A stretch of DNA of 64,000 bases from Sequoia sempervirens (lineage: Eukaryota; Streptophyta; Pinopsida; Cupressales; Cupressaceae). The stretch covers positions 121,184,552 to 121,248,551 of the forward strand of contig VDFB02252616.1 of assembly GCA_007258455.2 (NCBI GenBank). Direction: 5' to 3'. Position 1 is the stretch's first letter. The number at the start of each line of letters is the position of its first letter. Shown piece after piece: positions 50,590 through 62,511 of this stretch. The notes under the pieces are model-generated. The model searched no databases, had not been told where the DNA came from, and was given only the letters and a program-made list of their open reading frames with translations. The position numbers and the translations under genes are program-made.

Positions 50590-51318
50590 AGACTATTAGA
50601 ATGACAGTTCGTCATGTAATGTGCATCCAAAGATAGTTATAGATCCTCACTTTATGGATGTTAGTTTTGTCAAATAGAAGTTGCAATATGAATATATATA
50701 TATATATATATATGTATTGTCTAAACAATTATCAACACAAATAATCTTGTTATCATCCATGTAGAACATGCTAGATAACACATTATCACATTTGAATTGA
50801 TAAATAGATTTCTATTAAACACGTCACATTTATTATCTTACTTTATATATAACATTCCACTATTTATCTTATATTTTAGTTAGTATTTTTATTTAAAAAA
50901 ACTATTGAAATCTAGTGATATTTAGAAATAATTTATAAAAAAAAAAAATTAAGATCAACACTATAAAAAAAAAAATCAAAGTTAAAATTTGGGAAATAAA
51001 GAATTTCATTACACAATTAAAAATAAATAAAAAACCAATAATTATCATCACCAAACAATAATTTTTATATGAATTGTGTATAATTGGAACTTTTATACCC
51101 TTATGATAAAAAAATTGGCTTGAGAAGAGGCCTAAGCCATGTGGAGAGAGGACATCACTGACATCTCAATCGGGCTATACCCACCTTCCACAACAATTAT
51201 GTACCATCCCTTTGTTTTCCAATCGATGCCAATTAGTTGGCATCATTACCTCTTTACATAGCATATTAGAGGCCTTGTTAACCAAGGCCACATCACATCG
51301 AGTTTCAGCTCAAAATAG
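50590..51318. repeat. Third, diverged and shorter copy of the 2.5-kb repeat family
   Basis: The part at 50800-50930 (CACATTTATT, ACTTTATAT, ACATTCCACTA) and especially 51115-51290 (TTGAGAAGAGGCCTAAGCCA; CCAATCGATGCCAATTAGTT) align with 20850-21480. The minus-strand frame is also recognisable here, with two stops. It is cut at 51318 by the LTR element that follows. The segment at 50600-50770 also matches 63340-63500. Confidence 0.7.
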
Positions 51319-51750
51319 TGTTGGATATGTAATTTCTCCCATCCTAATGTAATGATCTCCACTAATATTAAATGAGAAATAAAAATATTAAATGTAAATA
51401 TCTAGGAAGAAATATGATAAGGATAAAAGGTGAAAAGTATTAAATGATTGTTAAGTTGGTTTAAGATGTAAAATTAGTTGGTGTAGGATCTAACAAGATC
51501 TAGAATGATCTTTGTATTGTCTTAAGACCTTTATAAAGAGGCATGATGCAATTGTTTTGATCAAGCAATTAAATACATTTGGTGCAATAACACGTTGAAA
51601 AAATCATTGTGTTTGAAATAAAAGAGGCGTGATGTAATTGATTTGATCAAGCAATCAAATACATTTGATGCAGTAGCAGGTTGAACAAATCATTGCGTTT
51701 GAAATGTTTCAATATTTTGTGTGTTGATCTATCTCCATCCACCACCATCA
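51319..51750 (+). repeat. 5' LTR with internal 86-bp tandem duplication
   Basis: It starts TGTTGGATATGTAATTTCTC and ends CACCACCATCA. TATAAAG at 51532-51538. Just downstream, 51538-51623 is duplicated as 51624-51709; the 3' LTR has this unit once, which explains its shorter length (347 versus 432 bp). Confidence 0.85.
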
Positions 51751-51753
51751 TAG

Positions 51754-51765
51754 TGTTATTAGAGC
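51754..51765 (+). other. Primer binding site (degenerate)
   Basis: TGTTATTAGAGC, 10 of 12 bases of the plant initiator-Met-tRNA site TGGTATCAGAGC, three bases after the LTR. Confidence 0.65.
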
Positions 51766-54224
51766 TGGTTGATTGTTCGTGTTGATGCTAGTAGATCCAA
51801 GGAGTCATTGAAGAAAATCAAATCATGGTTTGCAGATCATAGAAGATCAAGTTCAAAGAAAATTCAAAGAATCATTTAACAGTCCAAATCGGCTGGCAAA
51901 TCAAAAGAGGAAAGTGCTAAAGAAAATTCATTGTTTTTACAAGTTATTTGGGAGAAAAGGAACAATCCACCAAGTTAGGATATTATTGTTTATGTGAGGT
52001 GTTGATGAGGAGAAAATAGAGTCTTTTAAGCCACAATAGCAAAGGAAGACATGTTTTATGAAGTTGTTGATAAAACAAGCAGATTATCAGCCACAATTAT
52101 AGATGAGATTGTTGCCTAAAAGATATGTGTAGCTGCTATTTGAGAAGATCTAATTGAGGTGTAAGGAAAATGATATCACAAAAATTGCCCAAGTCATAGG
52201 GGATTAAAGTCACCTAGGAGAATAGTAAAGGAAGTTTACCAAGTCAAATGCAAGTTCACAGAAAGGAGATAGAAGTCACACCCACTAATCTGAGGGAAAG
52301 ATAAAAGGAAGTCGTCGCCAAAAGAGATTAGGGTTCACCTGAATTAAAGGTAGAGTGACCAAACCAGTCACCAAATGAAGAAGATCAAAGTTCAAAGGAT
52401 ATCGCAACTACAGGTTTCGAAGAAGGCAGAGTTGATAGTAGCTATGTGATCACTATTTTACAAACATTTGCCACTATTAAGGTAGATCGAGAGTGTAGAG
52501 TTTTGAAATTGCATTTTGTTTAAAAACAAACGAGTTCCCTCCAACAAAAGGAGAGTTTGGATCGCTGCAATCAAGACCATATCAAAGGGTTTCAAGACTA
52601 TCGGTGCCAAATAAAGAATTGCAGAAAAAGATGTTGAATTGTCCAAGGATGAATTTATAGAAGGTAACTGTTATTTTGTGTTGTAATCAAAGGAAAAGAG
52701 ATTTGCAATTAGTTTATGTCCAGTCATTCCAAAGAAACTTTTCCAAGATAAAAAGAAAAAAAATTGAAGGATCTTGTAGTGCCCTTCTGTGTCCGTTGTT
52801 TTGAACTTTTGTGTGAGTATCTGTGTGTGCTTCATTGATTACTGTGTTATTTGATTGTCTGAAAAATATCATATGTTTGTAGTCATGTTTAAATAATTAA
52901 TCAAATCATAAGTGATTTGCAAGGTTATTTAAAATATTATTAGAAATTAAAATAATAATCAATTAAATTAAATCAAATGATTTAGAACAAATGATCAAAT
53001 TAAACTAATTCGTTAGAAGTAAAAGTGATATTATTAGATAAATTGATTTAAATTGTTGAAGTTAATAATAATTATGAACAAAATAATCTTGAAAAGATAA
53101 TTATTATAATAAGAAATTTAAATGGATAAGGAGATAGGAAGCTGAAGTGTTTTAAAGCAAGAAATGAAACTACACCTATAGAGCATTTGGAAGTCGAAGA
53201 GAACTGGAGAATATGAAAAATAAATAAATAAAGCAATAGATAAATATTAGTAGTAGTGGTAAAAATATTACATTTATTTTGAATCTTTCAAATGGTTGAT
53301 TTTAATTATTTTAATATGAAAGTAATTATTTAATAAAGTATTATGGAGATGATGAATATATATATATATATAATAAAAGTTCAATTTTGTGGATTTAAGT
53401 TTATTTAATTTTTAATCAAATGCATGATAAAAGAAAATGAAATGTAAATACATGAAAAAGGCAACAAAAGGGATTAAGGATTAATAATTATTTTTGATTT
53501 ATTTCTTGAAATGTGACCTCTGGTATTCACGGGAAGAGGAAATTGGAAGGGTTTCCTGGGTATTGATTTTAAGAAGGGGTTTTCTTTGTTTGAGGGGAGT
53601 TGGTTGGAATTCTGGAGAAAAATTGTTTTCAACACTGCATTCTTGTTCTGTTTTCGGAAAAAATCATAAAAGAAGAAGGTTGGATTTGAAGGAGAATTTG
53701 GGGGATCTGTTGCTGGGAACAATCGGCAGCTGAGGAATTGGTTCTGCGAGAGGGATTAAGCTTCTACAAATCTTCTTCAAACACAGGACGCCAGGTTCTT
53801 TTTCATTTTTAATTATTTATTTTCGGTAGCATCAAATAAAATAGAAATTGTTTTCTGTGTATGAAATTTTTATCTGGGGTTGGAAATCAAATGTTTGTGG
53901 GAAGAAAATTTATTGGGTTATTGTTTAATCAATGAAAATTTAATCAGGAATTGGGATTGTTATTTGTCAAAATGGAATTTCTGAGGGGTTCTGGGTTGTT
54001 GTTTATTGATAAGGGATTTTGTTTGGAATCTAGAAATGAACAGTAGTTCTGTTGTTTCATTTTTTGAAAAAAAAAAAATATACATATATGTTAAAAGACA
54101 ATTTCCTTTCAATGAATTTATGGGATTATGATACTTTTGTTATGCATGTATGTTATAAAATATTTCTCTTGTTCAAAGAACAGTGATTATTTTTTCCCCT
54201 GATTTTGAAATGTTCAGATTTCTA

Positions 54225-54345
54225 TATATATGTATATATAGATATTAGATATATATATATATATGTATATATATATTTATTAGATATATATATGTATATA
54301 TATATTAGATATACATATATATATAAATGTATATATACACATATT
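54225..54345. repeat. TA-rich microsatellite
   Basis: Interrupted runs of TATA with occasional TGTA and GATA. Confidence 0.9.
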
Positions 54346-54454
54346 TATATATATGTAAAAATATTGAATGAAAATTAAAATTTATTGAAACTCGTTATTT
54401 TTCCCTTCGCATTGTTCATAGAATTATGTGTTGGTTTTATAAACTGTGGCTATG

Positions 54455-54595
54455 TGGTGGTTCGGCCTTGGCCGTACCCACCACCCCGCCAGCTGGTACC
54501 GCGTGACAGTCTGCAAACTGTCCACGGCAGTCTGGAGGACTGCCGTGAGCAGTCCAAAGATTGCCCATGGCCGGGCGTTGTTTTTCCCGTGCCTT
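54455..54595. other. GC-rich hairpin island in S2
   Basis: Perfect stems: GACAGT/ACTGTC at 54505-54522, and CACGGCAGTC/GACTGCCGTG with a 5-base loop at 54523-54547. GGACTGC/GCAGTCC at 54537-54555 would compete with the second one. It is flanked by TA microsatellites on both sides. Confidence 0.75.
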
Positions 54596-54694
54596 TGTTG
54601 GGATTAAAATTCCCCATTCAAATTTGTATGTATTTAATTTTTTTTTTTTAAAATGCGAATTCTATTTTTATTTACTGTGCGCATCTACTTTTAT

Positions 54695-54802
54695 AAAGAT
54701 ATATATATGTGTGTATATATATATTTATATATATGTATGTTTATATATATATATATATATATTTATATTCGTATATATATATATATATATATTTATTTAT
54801 TT
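54695..54802. repeat. TA-rich microsatellite
   Basis: TATA runs with ATTTATT at the right edge. The open frames across it are Tyr/Ile artefacts. Confidence 0.9.
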
Positions 54803-56667
54803 ATTCATTTATTCTGATTGCACTTATTTAACTGTTGCTGTAACCATTTAATTTTGTCAGTAAATATTCTGTTTCTTTTCCTAGTTAAAATAAAACAGAA
54901 TTTAGTTATAGTGGAAATAATAAAATAGAAAGAAATCTTTTGTTTATCATTATTATTGATTTGTTAAATTACAAACTTTGAGAGGATAATTTAGTAGAAA
55001 AATCAATTTATGAATATATGACAACATTGTTTATTTAATTCTTGTTTTAGTGTGAATATTTTGGCAATGGAATTTATTATGGAATTTATTTTGGAATTAA
55101 ATAAGTTATCGTTTTATGATGTTGAGTCTTGTAGACTTGTTGGATTCTTAGAACAGATCTATTCTCTTTTTACATTCCCTCCTCAAAAAAAAAAAAAAGA
55201 ATTAAAATATATAAATATGTAGTGGTTTTAAAAGGTATTTATGTGTGTAAATTTATTTAGATAGATTTAAGATTTTAAGGTGGTAAGTTCTAATGTGTAG
55301 TTTAAGTATTTAGAGTATTGTAATTATTGTCATTTTATAGTATAAACAATTGGTCTTAAGTGGTTTTCACAATTAATTTAAATATTGGAAGTGAGTGTTA
55401 AGTTAGTATGATGAAAGGAGAGTGGAAATGATGTTTTGAACATAAGTAGTTATGAAATGTTAATGAGTTAACTACCCAACTATTAAGTAGTTTTCAATTA
55501 TGTTGATAAATGAAAGGGGAAATTTAAATGTATGGGCATAATTAGTGATTGATTAGGGTATTCTTGAATTGGATAGTTTATTGGTGAAATGGGATTTTAA
55601 TCTTTTGAAAATTGACTTCCTTTATATTCATTTAATGGTTGATTTGTAAGTTCTCTTTATGGATAAGTTTTTTTAGAATACTTGTGATGGTTATCATAAG
55701 TTGTTTTAGTTAATTGAGTAATTTAGATGGGTAAGTTGTAAAGTTATTTAGTTTTGGTTGTTAATTGATTGGTTATTAAATATTGTTCTTATTTGAATTT
55801 TTGGTTGTTGTTTATTATGCGAGTGTTTGGTGGAGTTGTGAGTGGTTGAGTATTTAAGGTGTTCTTTAATTTGGTGCCTTGGAAGTGTTGGTGAGTATAG
55901 GTAATTTTGATGGTGTTGTCTCGGTGTGAATTTCTCTTGAGCTACTCCCGGGTTTTGAAAGGATTTATATTTCTTAAATTTGTGTTGTTAGTTGATTGGA
56001 AACTCTTACTGCTTTGTCTACCCTTGTTGATGAGTCCTTGAGTATTTGATTTATTTTTGGGCTTCCAGAGGCGAGGGGAATCTTGTTGTCATGTTTGTTG
56101 ATTCTTGTCAAAGGTCTTTTGTATACCAACTGTATGGGTATCTTGTGAGGAGAAATTGAGGTCTCCCATGGAATGCCTAGTTGGTGGCTTTTGGTTTTAT
56201 TAAGTGATTTCGTTGAATTAAAGGTTGATTTTCTTTTGTGTTTTCCTATTTGAGGTGAAACCATTGTTGATTTGTGGATGGGTCTTGATGAATCTTCCCT
56301 TTTTTATGGATTTTATGAGTTACTCTCATATTTGAGGAAATTTTATCCTTGTGTTGGAATTATTAGGGAAAAGCTTGTGTTGCTTCATGTTACCCTTGTT
56401 TGTGGGTTTTCATTCTTTTGGCTTCCAGAGGCTTGAGATGATTGATAATTGATGTTCTCTCTCTTTATGTGCCCTTGATGTGGCAAGTGTTTTGGTTTCA
56501 TGATTTTAAAAGGGTTGTACGGGAATTGTTGAGACTTTGATTATGTTTTTATAGCGAGATGGGTAATGCCTCGCATGCTTCTCATTTGTGATCTAATATT
56601 CTTGTTATGTTGTACAACCCTTGGTTTTGGTTTGATGTTGTTGGGTCTCTAGGGAGAGTGGCTGGTT

Positions 56668-56990
56668 GGCACCTCGTTTAAGGGGAAGGGAACAGGATAA
56701 CCCATGAGTGAGTTGGTAATCAAGCGAAAACCTAATAATTAACTTAGGAGGGTTGGGTAGTAATATCATTATAAGATTTAAAAATGGATGCCTCACCTTC
56801 ATTAGTGCTTCCACAGACTAATGGAAGGCTGAGAAGGTCATGGTTGGCAAGGTCGTAACCTCATCTTCAGAAGAGGTTTACGGTCCGCATGAGTCATCCT
56901 ATGGACCGGTGCCTCTAGTTGGGAGGAAGGGCACAGGACAGCCATAGATGGGACCAGCGCCTCCAGTTGGGAGGAAGAGCACAGGACAAC
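56668..56990 (+). repeat. Three GC-rich direct repeats near the 3' end of S2
   Basis: Units near 56668, 56907 and 56955 share GGTGCCTCnAGTTGGGAGGA-like text followed by AGGGCACAGGACA. They match the trio in S1 in order and spacing. Confidence 0.65.
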
Positions 56991-58332
56991 CCATGTAGGA
57001 CTATGCGATGACACTCTCCCCTAGTTGCCCTAGTGTTTTTACTTTATTGTGTTCCTCTAGAAGTATGTTATGTGAGTTGGTTTAGTTTGTGGTTGAATGG
57101 ACTTATATTGATTTTTTGGAGTATTGCCTTGATACATCTTTGGTGTATTTTGTGGTCTTGTATGATCTCATTGATATTGGACTTATGACCTTGTACTCTT
57201 ATGGTACTGTGTTATGATGTTATTGTGTTGTTTAAATGCAATTTGGAATCGTATTATGTTATTCATTCAGTTTGTTTTGGAAGTGTTTCATGATCTTCCT
57301 TTGGTTACTTGTTTACTGGTTATTGTTTTGTTTAATGTGATGGGATTTATGACTTTAAGTTATTATGTTGACTCTTGGATGTTGTTACTTTTGTATGATG
57401 TTGAGTCTTGTGGTTCCCTATTTGGATGTTCTTGGTTGAGATATCTTTCTTGTCAGCTCCTTAGCATGGGGGGTGGCTCTTCAGATCCACATGGTCGGGT
57501 GGAACGTGCTAAGCACCCCATTGGGTCCCTAGTCAAGGATCAAGAGGTGCGGATTGGTGTTGTTGTGATGACTCTAGAGTTGTATTTGTCTTGGAGCCAG
57601 TTATGATACTTTGTACTCATCTATTTATTTGCATCATGTTATCTCATGTATGGTTTCCAGTTATGGTTGGAAACACTTTTGTATCATTGTATCTCTAGAA
57701 CATTGTATTGTAATGTAATGTTAAACTCGGTGGAGGATAATGGCCATGGTAGTTATTATTCAATGTGTTGAGTTAATCATGTATATGTTGTACTTACTCA
57801 AATGGTTTCTTATCAATGATTATCATGTATGTGTTATATTGTTAATGTTTATTTTGTTATGGATTATATCTTTGGCTTTTATTCTTTATTGTCGTTGTGT
57901 GGATTTAAGTCTCGTAATGACTCCTCGTTTACCCCAAGGGATGTATGTGTTAGTGAATATGCTTAAATAAAATTCATGTCATGACTTAATGTGTATTACA
58001 TGTATGTTATGTTACCTTAAAAAAAAAAAAATTGCAGTGATTATTGTTTGTTTGTCCTTTGGGGTTCACACGGCGGGGTGTTACAGATCTAATCAATCAA
58101 AGGAAATAATGGAAGAGTAAAGGCACGTGAAGCCACCTGAATGAAGAAATCAGTGTCACAAAATGAAAGTGAAGTACCAAGGTAAAGTGAATTTAAACCA
58201 TTTCGAATGGAAAAAGTTGGTAAACTAGTAAGAAAAGAAAGATGTTTTGGAGGAAGAACTAAAAAGAGCTTAAGAAAGTTAATCAAAAGGTTTCAATAGA
58301 AAAAAATTAATGTTTGATAAAAAATTATCATC

Positions 58333-58888
58333 TTGGATAAAATTAAAGCAAATAATGTAGAACTAGAAGAAAGATTAAAGTTGTTTGAAGAGGTTAAACT
58401 GAAGAATGCAGATTTAGAAGAAAAAAAAAAGTTGTTGAAAAAGGAAAATGAATGTTTGAAATCAAAGCCATTGGTATGTGATGTTTCATGTGGCAGTGAA
58501 GATTTGTGTTGTTTAATTGATCAATCAATTGGTTCAAGTATGATATAGCTAAAGTTGATATTGATGAAGAATGTAAAGATGAAGTTGATAATGTGTTTGA
58601 ATCTACAAATCATGTTAATGAGAATAAATTTGGTTTTAAAATCATTTAGAAATGAGATATAAAAGTCAAGGATTAAGAAAGAATGGACAAGGAATCAAAG
58701 AGCCTATTGAGCCAATAATGAGGTCAAAATATGAAGGCCTTAGATGTGTGATAGGTAAACAAAATGACGTTACAAGTGTTGCAGGTACAAGCAAATTTGT
58801 TGAAGGAATGAATTGTGTGCAATGTTCTCATTGTAATAGGAAACAAAATACAAAGGATATGTGTTGGGATCTATATCCTTGTACCATG
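58333..58888 (+). pseudogene. Gag-like remnant with coiled coil and zinc knuckle
   Basis: The coiled coil reads MDKIKANNVELEERLKLFEE, then KNADLEEKKKLLKKENECLK (58333-58470). After a stop and frame change, 58652-58888 ends with a knuckle, CSHCNRKQNTKDMCWDLYPC. The Cys codons are at 58823, 58832 and 58862, and the His of the usual C-x2-C-x4-H-x4-C is Asn. S3 inserted right after this motif; the frame would continue at 62512. Such knuckles bind element RNA during packaging. Confidence 0.65.
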
Positions 58889-59453
58889 TAATGCCCTGTT
58901 ATAATAACCTAAGGAATGTTGCAATTGTGTATAAAAGTGTAATAAATTTTTTTAAAGTATAATTATTAAGTTAATTAATTGGATACATTCATTAAGTTAC
59001 GCGATGTTACACTACTTTGAGTTCCCATAGACGACTTTAGTATTTCGCATTGCACATATTAATTAATAACATAAACATTAAAGATAAACATTGCATTTCA
59101 TTTGAAACTCCATTCAAGATAACATATAGCACTAACATGTTTCATACATTGCATTTGATAAAATAATACAATACTCATCCATCTGATGAGGTAGTTCAAT
59201 AATAATTACAATTTATATTGCTCACCTCATATACAATTGAGGGATGTTTTCAAATACAAGATTTACAAATTATGCAATAAAGAAAGTACATCTATTTCCA
59301 AGTATGAGCTCTCCATCCATGAAGCTCTTGATGCCATGATCAAACTGGGGACCCAACGGAGTAAGGTGCACATTCCACCCAACCATGTGGTACCCGAAGG
59401 TCCACCCCCCGTGCTAGGAGATAGCAATATGGTTACCTAGACAGGGCATTACA
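58887..59453 (-). repeat. Left inverted arm of S3
   Basis: It matches the reverse complement of 61955-62511 closely up to CCTAGAC. It then ends with its own ACAGGGCATTACA (59441-59453), so the arm alone has both TGTAATGCCCTG and CAGGGCATTACA termini. Confidence 0.85.
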
Positions 59454-60589
59454 GATTAAATTAATTAAATAAATTTAATTGTTTAAGTGTGTGAATAGTT
59501 TTATTTGAAATTAAATATTATTTTTTGTGAAAATGGCATGCTTTATTAATAAATAAAATTTGCATTGAAAATTGTAAATTTAAAATAAGTTAATTAAATG
59601 CATGCAATTTAAAAAGAAATGATTGCCGAGAAGTGGTTGATAGATATTTTGCACTTCTCGACATGTGTGCGAGTGCAATTATGATTTTTGGTTGAGGAAA
59701 TTTGTTCACGGAGGTTATTTTGGATCTGGGGAAAAACACTGAGGTTATTCAATTTCTTCACAGGAAAAATATCTGAGCTTTGCAAAAATTTCTATTTTAT
59801 GCTATTTTGGAAAATTTGTATACTTGTGGAAGATCTCTTTGGTGGGAAATTCTTGGTGTTGGTTGTAGCTTTCCTTTGATTTGTGGCTTTCTTTGGAGAA
59901 GCTTTGGCGGGTTGTCTGTTACATGTAACAGAGGCAACGGAGGCTCTCATCACAGACAGTTTCTGAAGCGAGGGAAAGCAGGTATTTTTCTGGTGAATGT
60001 ATTTTATTCTTTTTGTGAATAAAATTTGTTAGTTTCTGGAAGTGATTGTTTGTGAAAAGAAATAAGTTTAATTTTAAATCCCTGTATTTCTCGCAAAGAA
60101 ATTGTTCTCTATATCTTGATTTGTGAAAATTTGATGGTTCAGAAAACCTCTGTATTATACTATCTGTAGAAATTTTTAATTTTTTATGAGGGAAATTACT
60201 TGTTGAAAAGGAAAATTGAATCTACAGGGAATGATTTGGGATTTAATTGGAAATTTTTGTGCATATTATTTTTAAAAAGCCTGTAGAAATTTTATTGTTT
60301 CTTCAATTACCCCATTTAATCCTTGTTGAAAAACCCTTTGAAATTTCCTGATAACCTTGTGAAATTATATATATATACATATATCTATATATATGTCATT
60401 ATATATATATAATTATAAATTTAATTGTGAAAGGATCATGTTCTTTATATTAAAATTTGAGTTTATACATCGTACAGGCGAAATTCATTATTGAACTTTT
60501 TCTTTAAAAAAATAAAAATCGCGTATTATTATGCAGTCGCCATACGACGAGTATTAAAAAAAAAATTAAAAAAAAAATATAGTGTGTTG

Positions 60590-60735
60590 GGGATGGCCAA
60601 TACCCTCCCCATTACCCACAGAGCTGGGCACAGCCTCCATGGCTGTGCATAGCAGCCAATGGTTGTTTGGTGTAGCCCTGGCAATGGTCGCGCCCTCTCC
60701 CCATAGGGAGAGCCGCAGCTGGGCTGTGAAATTTG
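60590..60735. other. GC-rich hairpin island in S3
   Basis: Perfect stems: GCACAGCC/GGCTGTGC at 60628-60648 (5-base loop), with a competing GGCTG/CAGCC at 60641-60657, and CTCTCCC/GGGAGAG at 60695-60712 (4-base loop). TA microsatellites lie on both sides (60367-60410, 60836-60970). Confidence 0.75.
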
Positions 60736-60835
60736 TAGGTTTTAAATCATTTTTCTCTTAAAAATTTATATATATAAAAGGCATTTGGTTTTAATGCATT
60801 ATGTATAAATTTTGGATTATAATTTAATGTTTTTA

Positions 60836-60975
60836 TTTATATATATATTATATTTATATATGTATATATATATATATGAATATGTATGTATATATATTAG
60901 AAGAATAAATTAATAATATTTTTATATTAATATTTATATATATAAACATATATGTATATATATGTTGTATATAAA
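60836..60975. repeat. TA-rich microsatellite in S3
   Basis: Interrupted TATA/TGTA runs. A smaller block lies at 60367-60410. Confidence 0.85.
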
Positions 60976-61954
60976 TATTCGAAAGGCTTGTGATTAATTA
61001 ATTTAGAAAAATAATTTTGATAATTGCATGTGGAATTTAAGATTGAGAAAATAAATTAAAAGTGTTATTATATTGTGTGAATGTAAAACTAGAGTTAATT
61101 GTTAGATTGGATTTTCATATTGAAGGGAAAATAAATAATATTTTAGATGATTGGTTTGGTTCACTCTATTTTGATTGATTGGATTTAGTATATCCGAACA
61201 GTAGATATTTACTTTTATTGATTTGCCTTAATTAGAATTTCCTCTTTCATTGGGTATGATGGGAATGTTTTAACTGTACAAGTCTTCTAGTCAAATTTCT
61301 AAACATGGGAAATGTGATTATTTAAGTAGAGTTCTTGTGTTAACTAAGGATGTGTACATGGCTTTGCATGGTGGTTTGACACCTATTTTATGAACAATGA
61401 TTTGATGTCCATTATAACATGTTTGGTCTTTTATATTGATTTTGGTTATATGTACACCTTGTAAACCTTAGTCAGAGAACATAGATTCCTTTGTTATGTT
61501 TAGGGGAGTAACTTTTTGTAAGGGCCGACACACAAAGTGGTGTCAGGGTAACTTGCAAAGAGTTAGTAAGTCAGTGATAATTAAATAACATAGTAGTTAG
61601 AATTAAAACTCTTAACAAGATGATTATGCCTCGCTTATGACTCTTGAGCTACTTCAGTCTTGAGTATAAGATGAGAAGGCCTGGAATGGAAAATCAGTGT
61701 CTTGTTTCCTCAAAAGACATTCGATTCCACAATGATTTTCAATGGGGCCGGGTTTCGTAAGAGGTTACCAAGGTAACTCGTGTTGGGGGCCGGAACCTAG
61801 GAAGAAACACCAGGGTAACCTTTGCAATATTGTGATGACACTCCACCTAAAATAAAAGTTAACCTTGTGTATGTAGTATATTCAATTGTCTAAACTATGG
61901 AAGCAATGTAACCATCAGTTAGTTATGTACTAGTTTCTAGGGTTAGTAGATTAT

Positions 61955-62511
61955 GTCTAGGTAATTATATTACTATCTCCTAGCATGGCGGGTGGACCTA
62001 CGGATACCACATAGTTGGGTGGAACGTGCACCTTACTCTGTTGGGTCCCCAGTTTGATCATGGCATTGAGAGCTTCATGGATGGAGAGCTCGTACTTGGA
62101 AACAAATTTACTTTCTTTATTGCATAATTTGTAAATCTTGTATTTGAAAACATCCCTCAATTGTATATGAGGTGAGCAATGTAAATTGTAATTATTATTG
62201 AACTACCTCATCAGATGGATGAGTATTGTATAATTTTATCAAATGCAATGTATGAAACATGTTAGTGCTATATGTTATCTTGAATGGAGTTTCAAATGAA
62301 ATGCAATGTTTATATTTAATATTTATGTTATTAATTAATATGTGCAATGTGAAATACTAAAGTCATCTATGGGAACTCAAAGTAGTGTAACATCGCGTAA
62401 CTTAATGAATGTATGCAATTAACTAACTTAATAATTATACTTTAAAAAAAAATTATTACACTTTTATACACAATTGCAACATTCCGTAGGTTATTATGAC
62501 AGGGCATTACA
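61955..62511 (+). repeat. Right inverted arm of S3
   Basis: It starts GTCTAGGTAATTATATTACT and ends CAGGGCATTACA. It is the partner of 58887-59442. Confidence 0.85.

Larger units (their letters stand above)
52775..58085 (+). mobile_element. Solo-LTR-like element S2, 5.3 kb
   Basis: Ends are TGTAGTGCCC and GGGGTGTTACA, flanked by an exact 5-bp target duplication GATCT (52770-52774 and 58086-58090). It lies within the interior of the small LTR element. The 3' third (about 56400-58085) matches S1 well, including GATGGGTAATGCCTCGC, the GC-rich repeat trio and TCAGCTCCTTAGCATGGGG. The 5' part contains long TA microsatellites and a GC-rich hairpin island. There is no coding sequence. Confidence 0.8.
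58887..62511 (+). mobile_element. Solo-LTR-like element S3 with inverted arms, 3.6 kb
   Basis: The left end is TGTAATGCCCTG and the right end CAGGGCATTACA. An exact 5-bp target duplication TACCA flanks it (58882-58886 and 62512-62516). The first about 556 bases are an inverted copy of the last 557 bases. The centre (59454-61954) has the same layout as S2: TA microsatellites around a GC-rich hairpin island, then a 3' block with TCCTAGCATGGCGGGTGG like the S1 and S2 3' ends. No coding sequence is supported: the similar short open frames in the two arms simply reflect their shared sequence. Confidence 0.75.

Noticed and set aside
54561..54851. Open frame rich in Tyr and Ile
   Set aside because: It is a translation of TA microsatellite.
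59237..59440. Matching open frames in both S3 arms (also 61957-62160, minus)
   Set aside because: The arms are inverted copies, so the frames match by necessity; no domain and no coding pattern.
58887..59453. Left arm of S3 as a separate MITE with 12-bp TIRs
   Set aside because: The outer TACCA duplication pairs with the far end at 62512, and nothing at 59454 repeats it; treated as part of S3.
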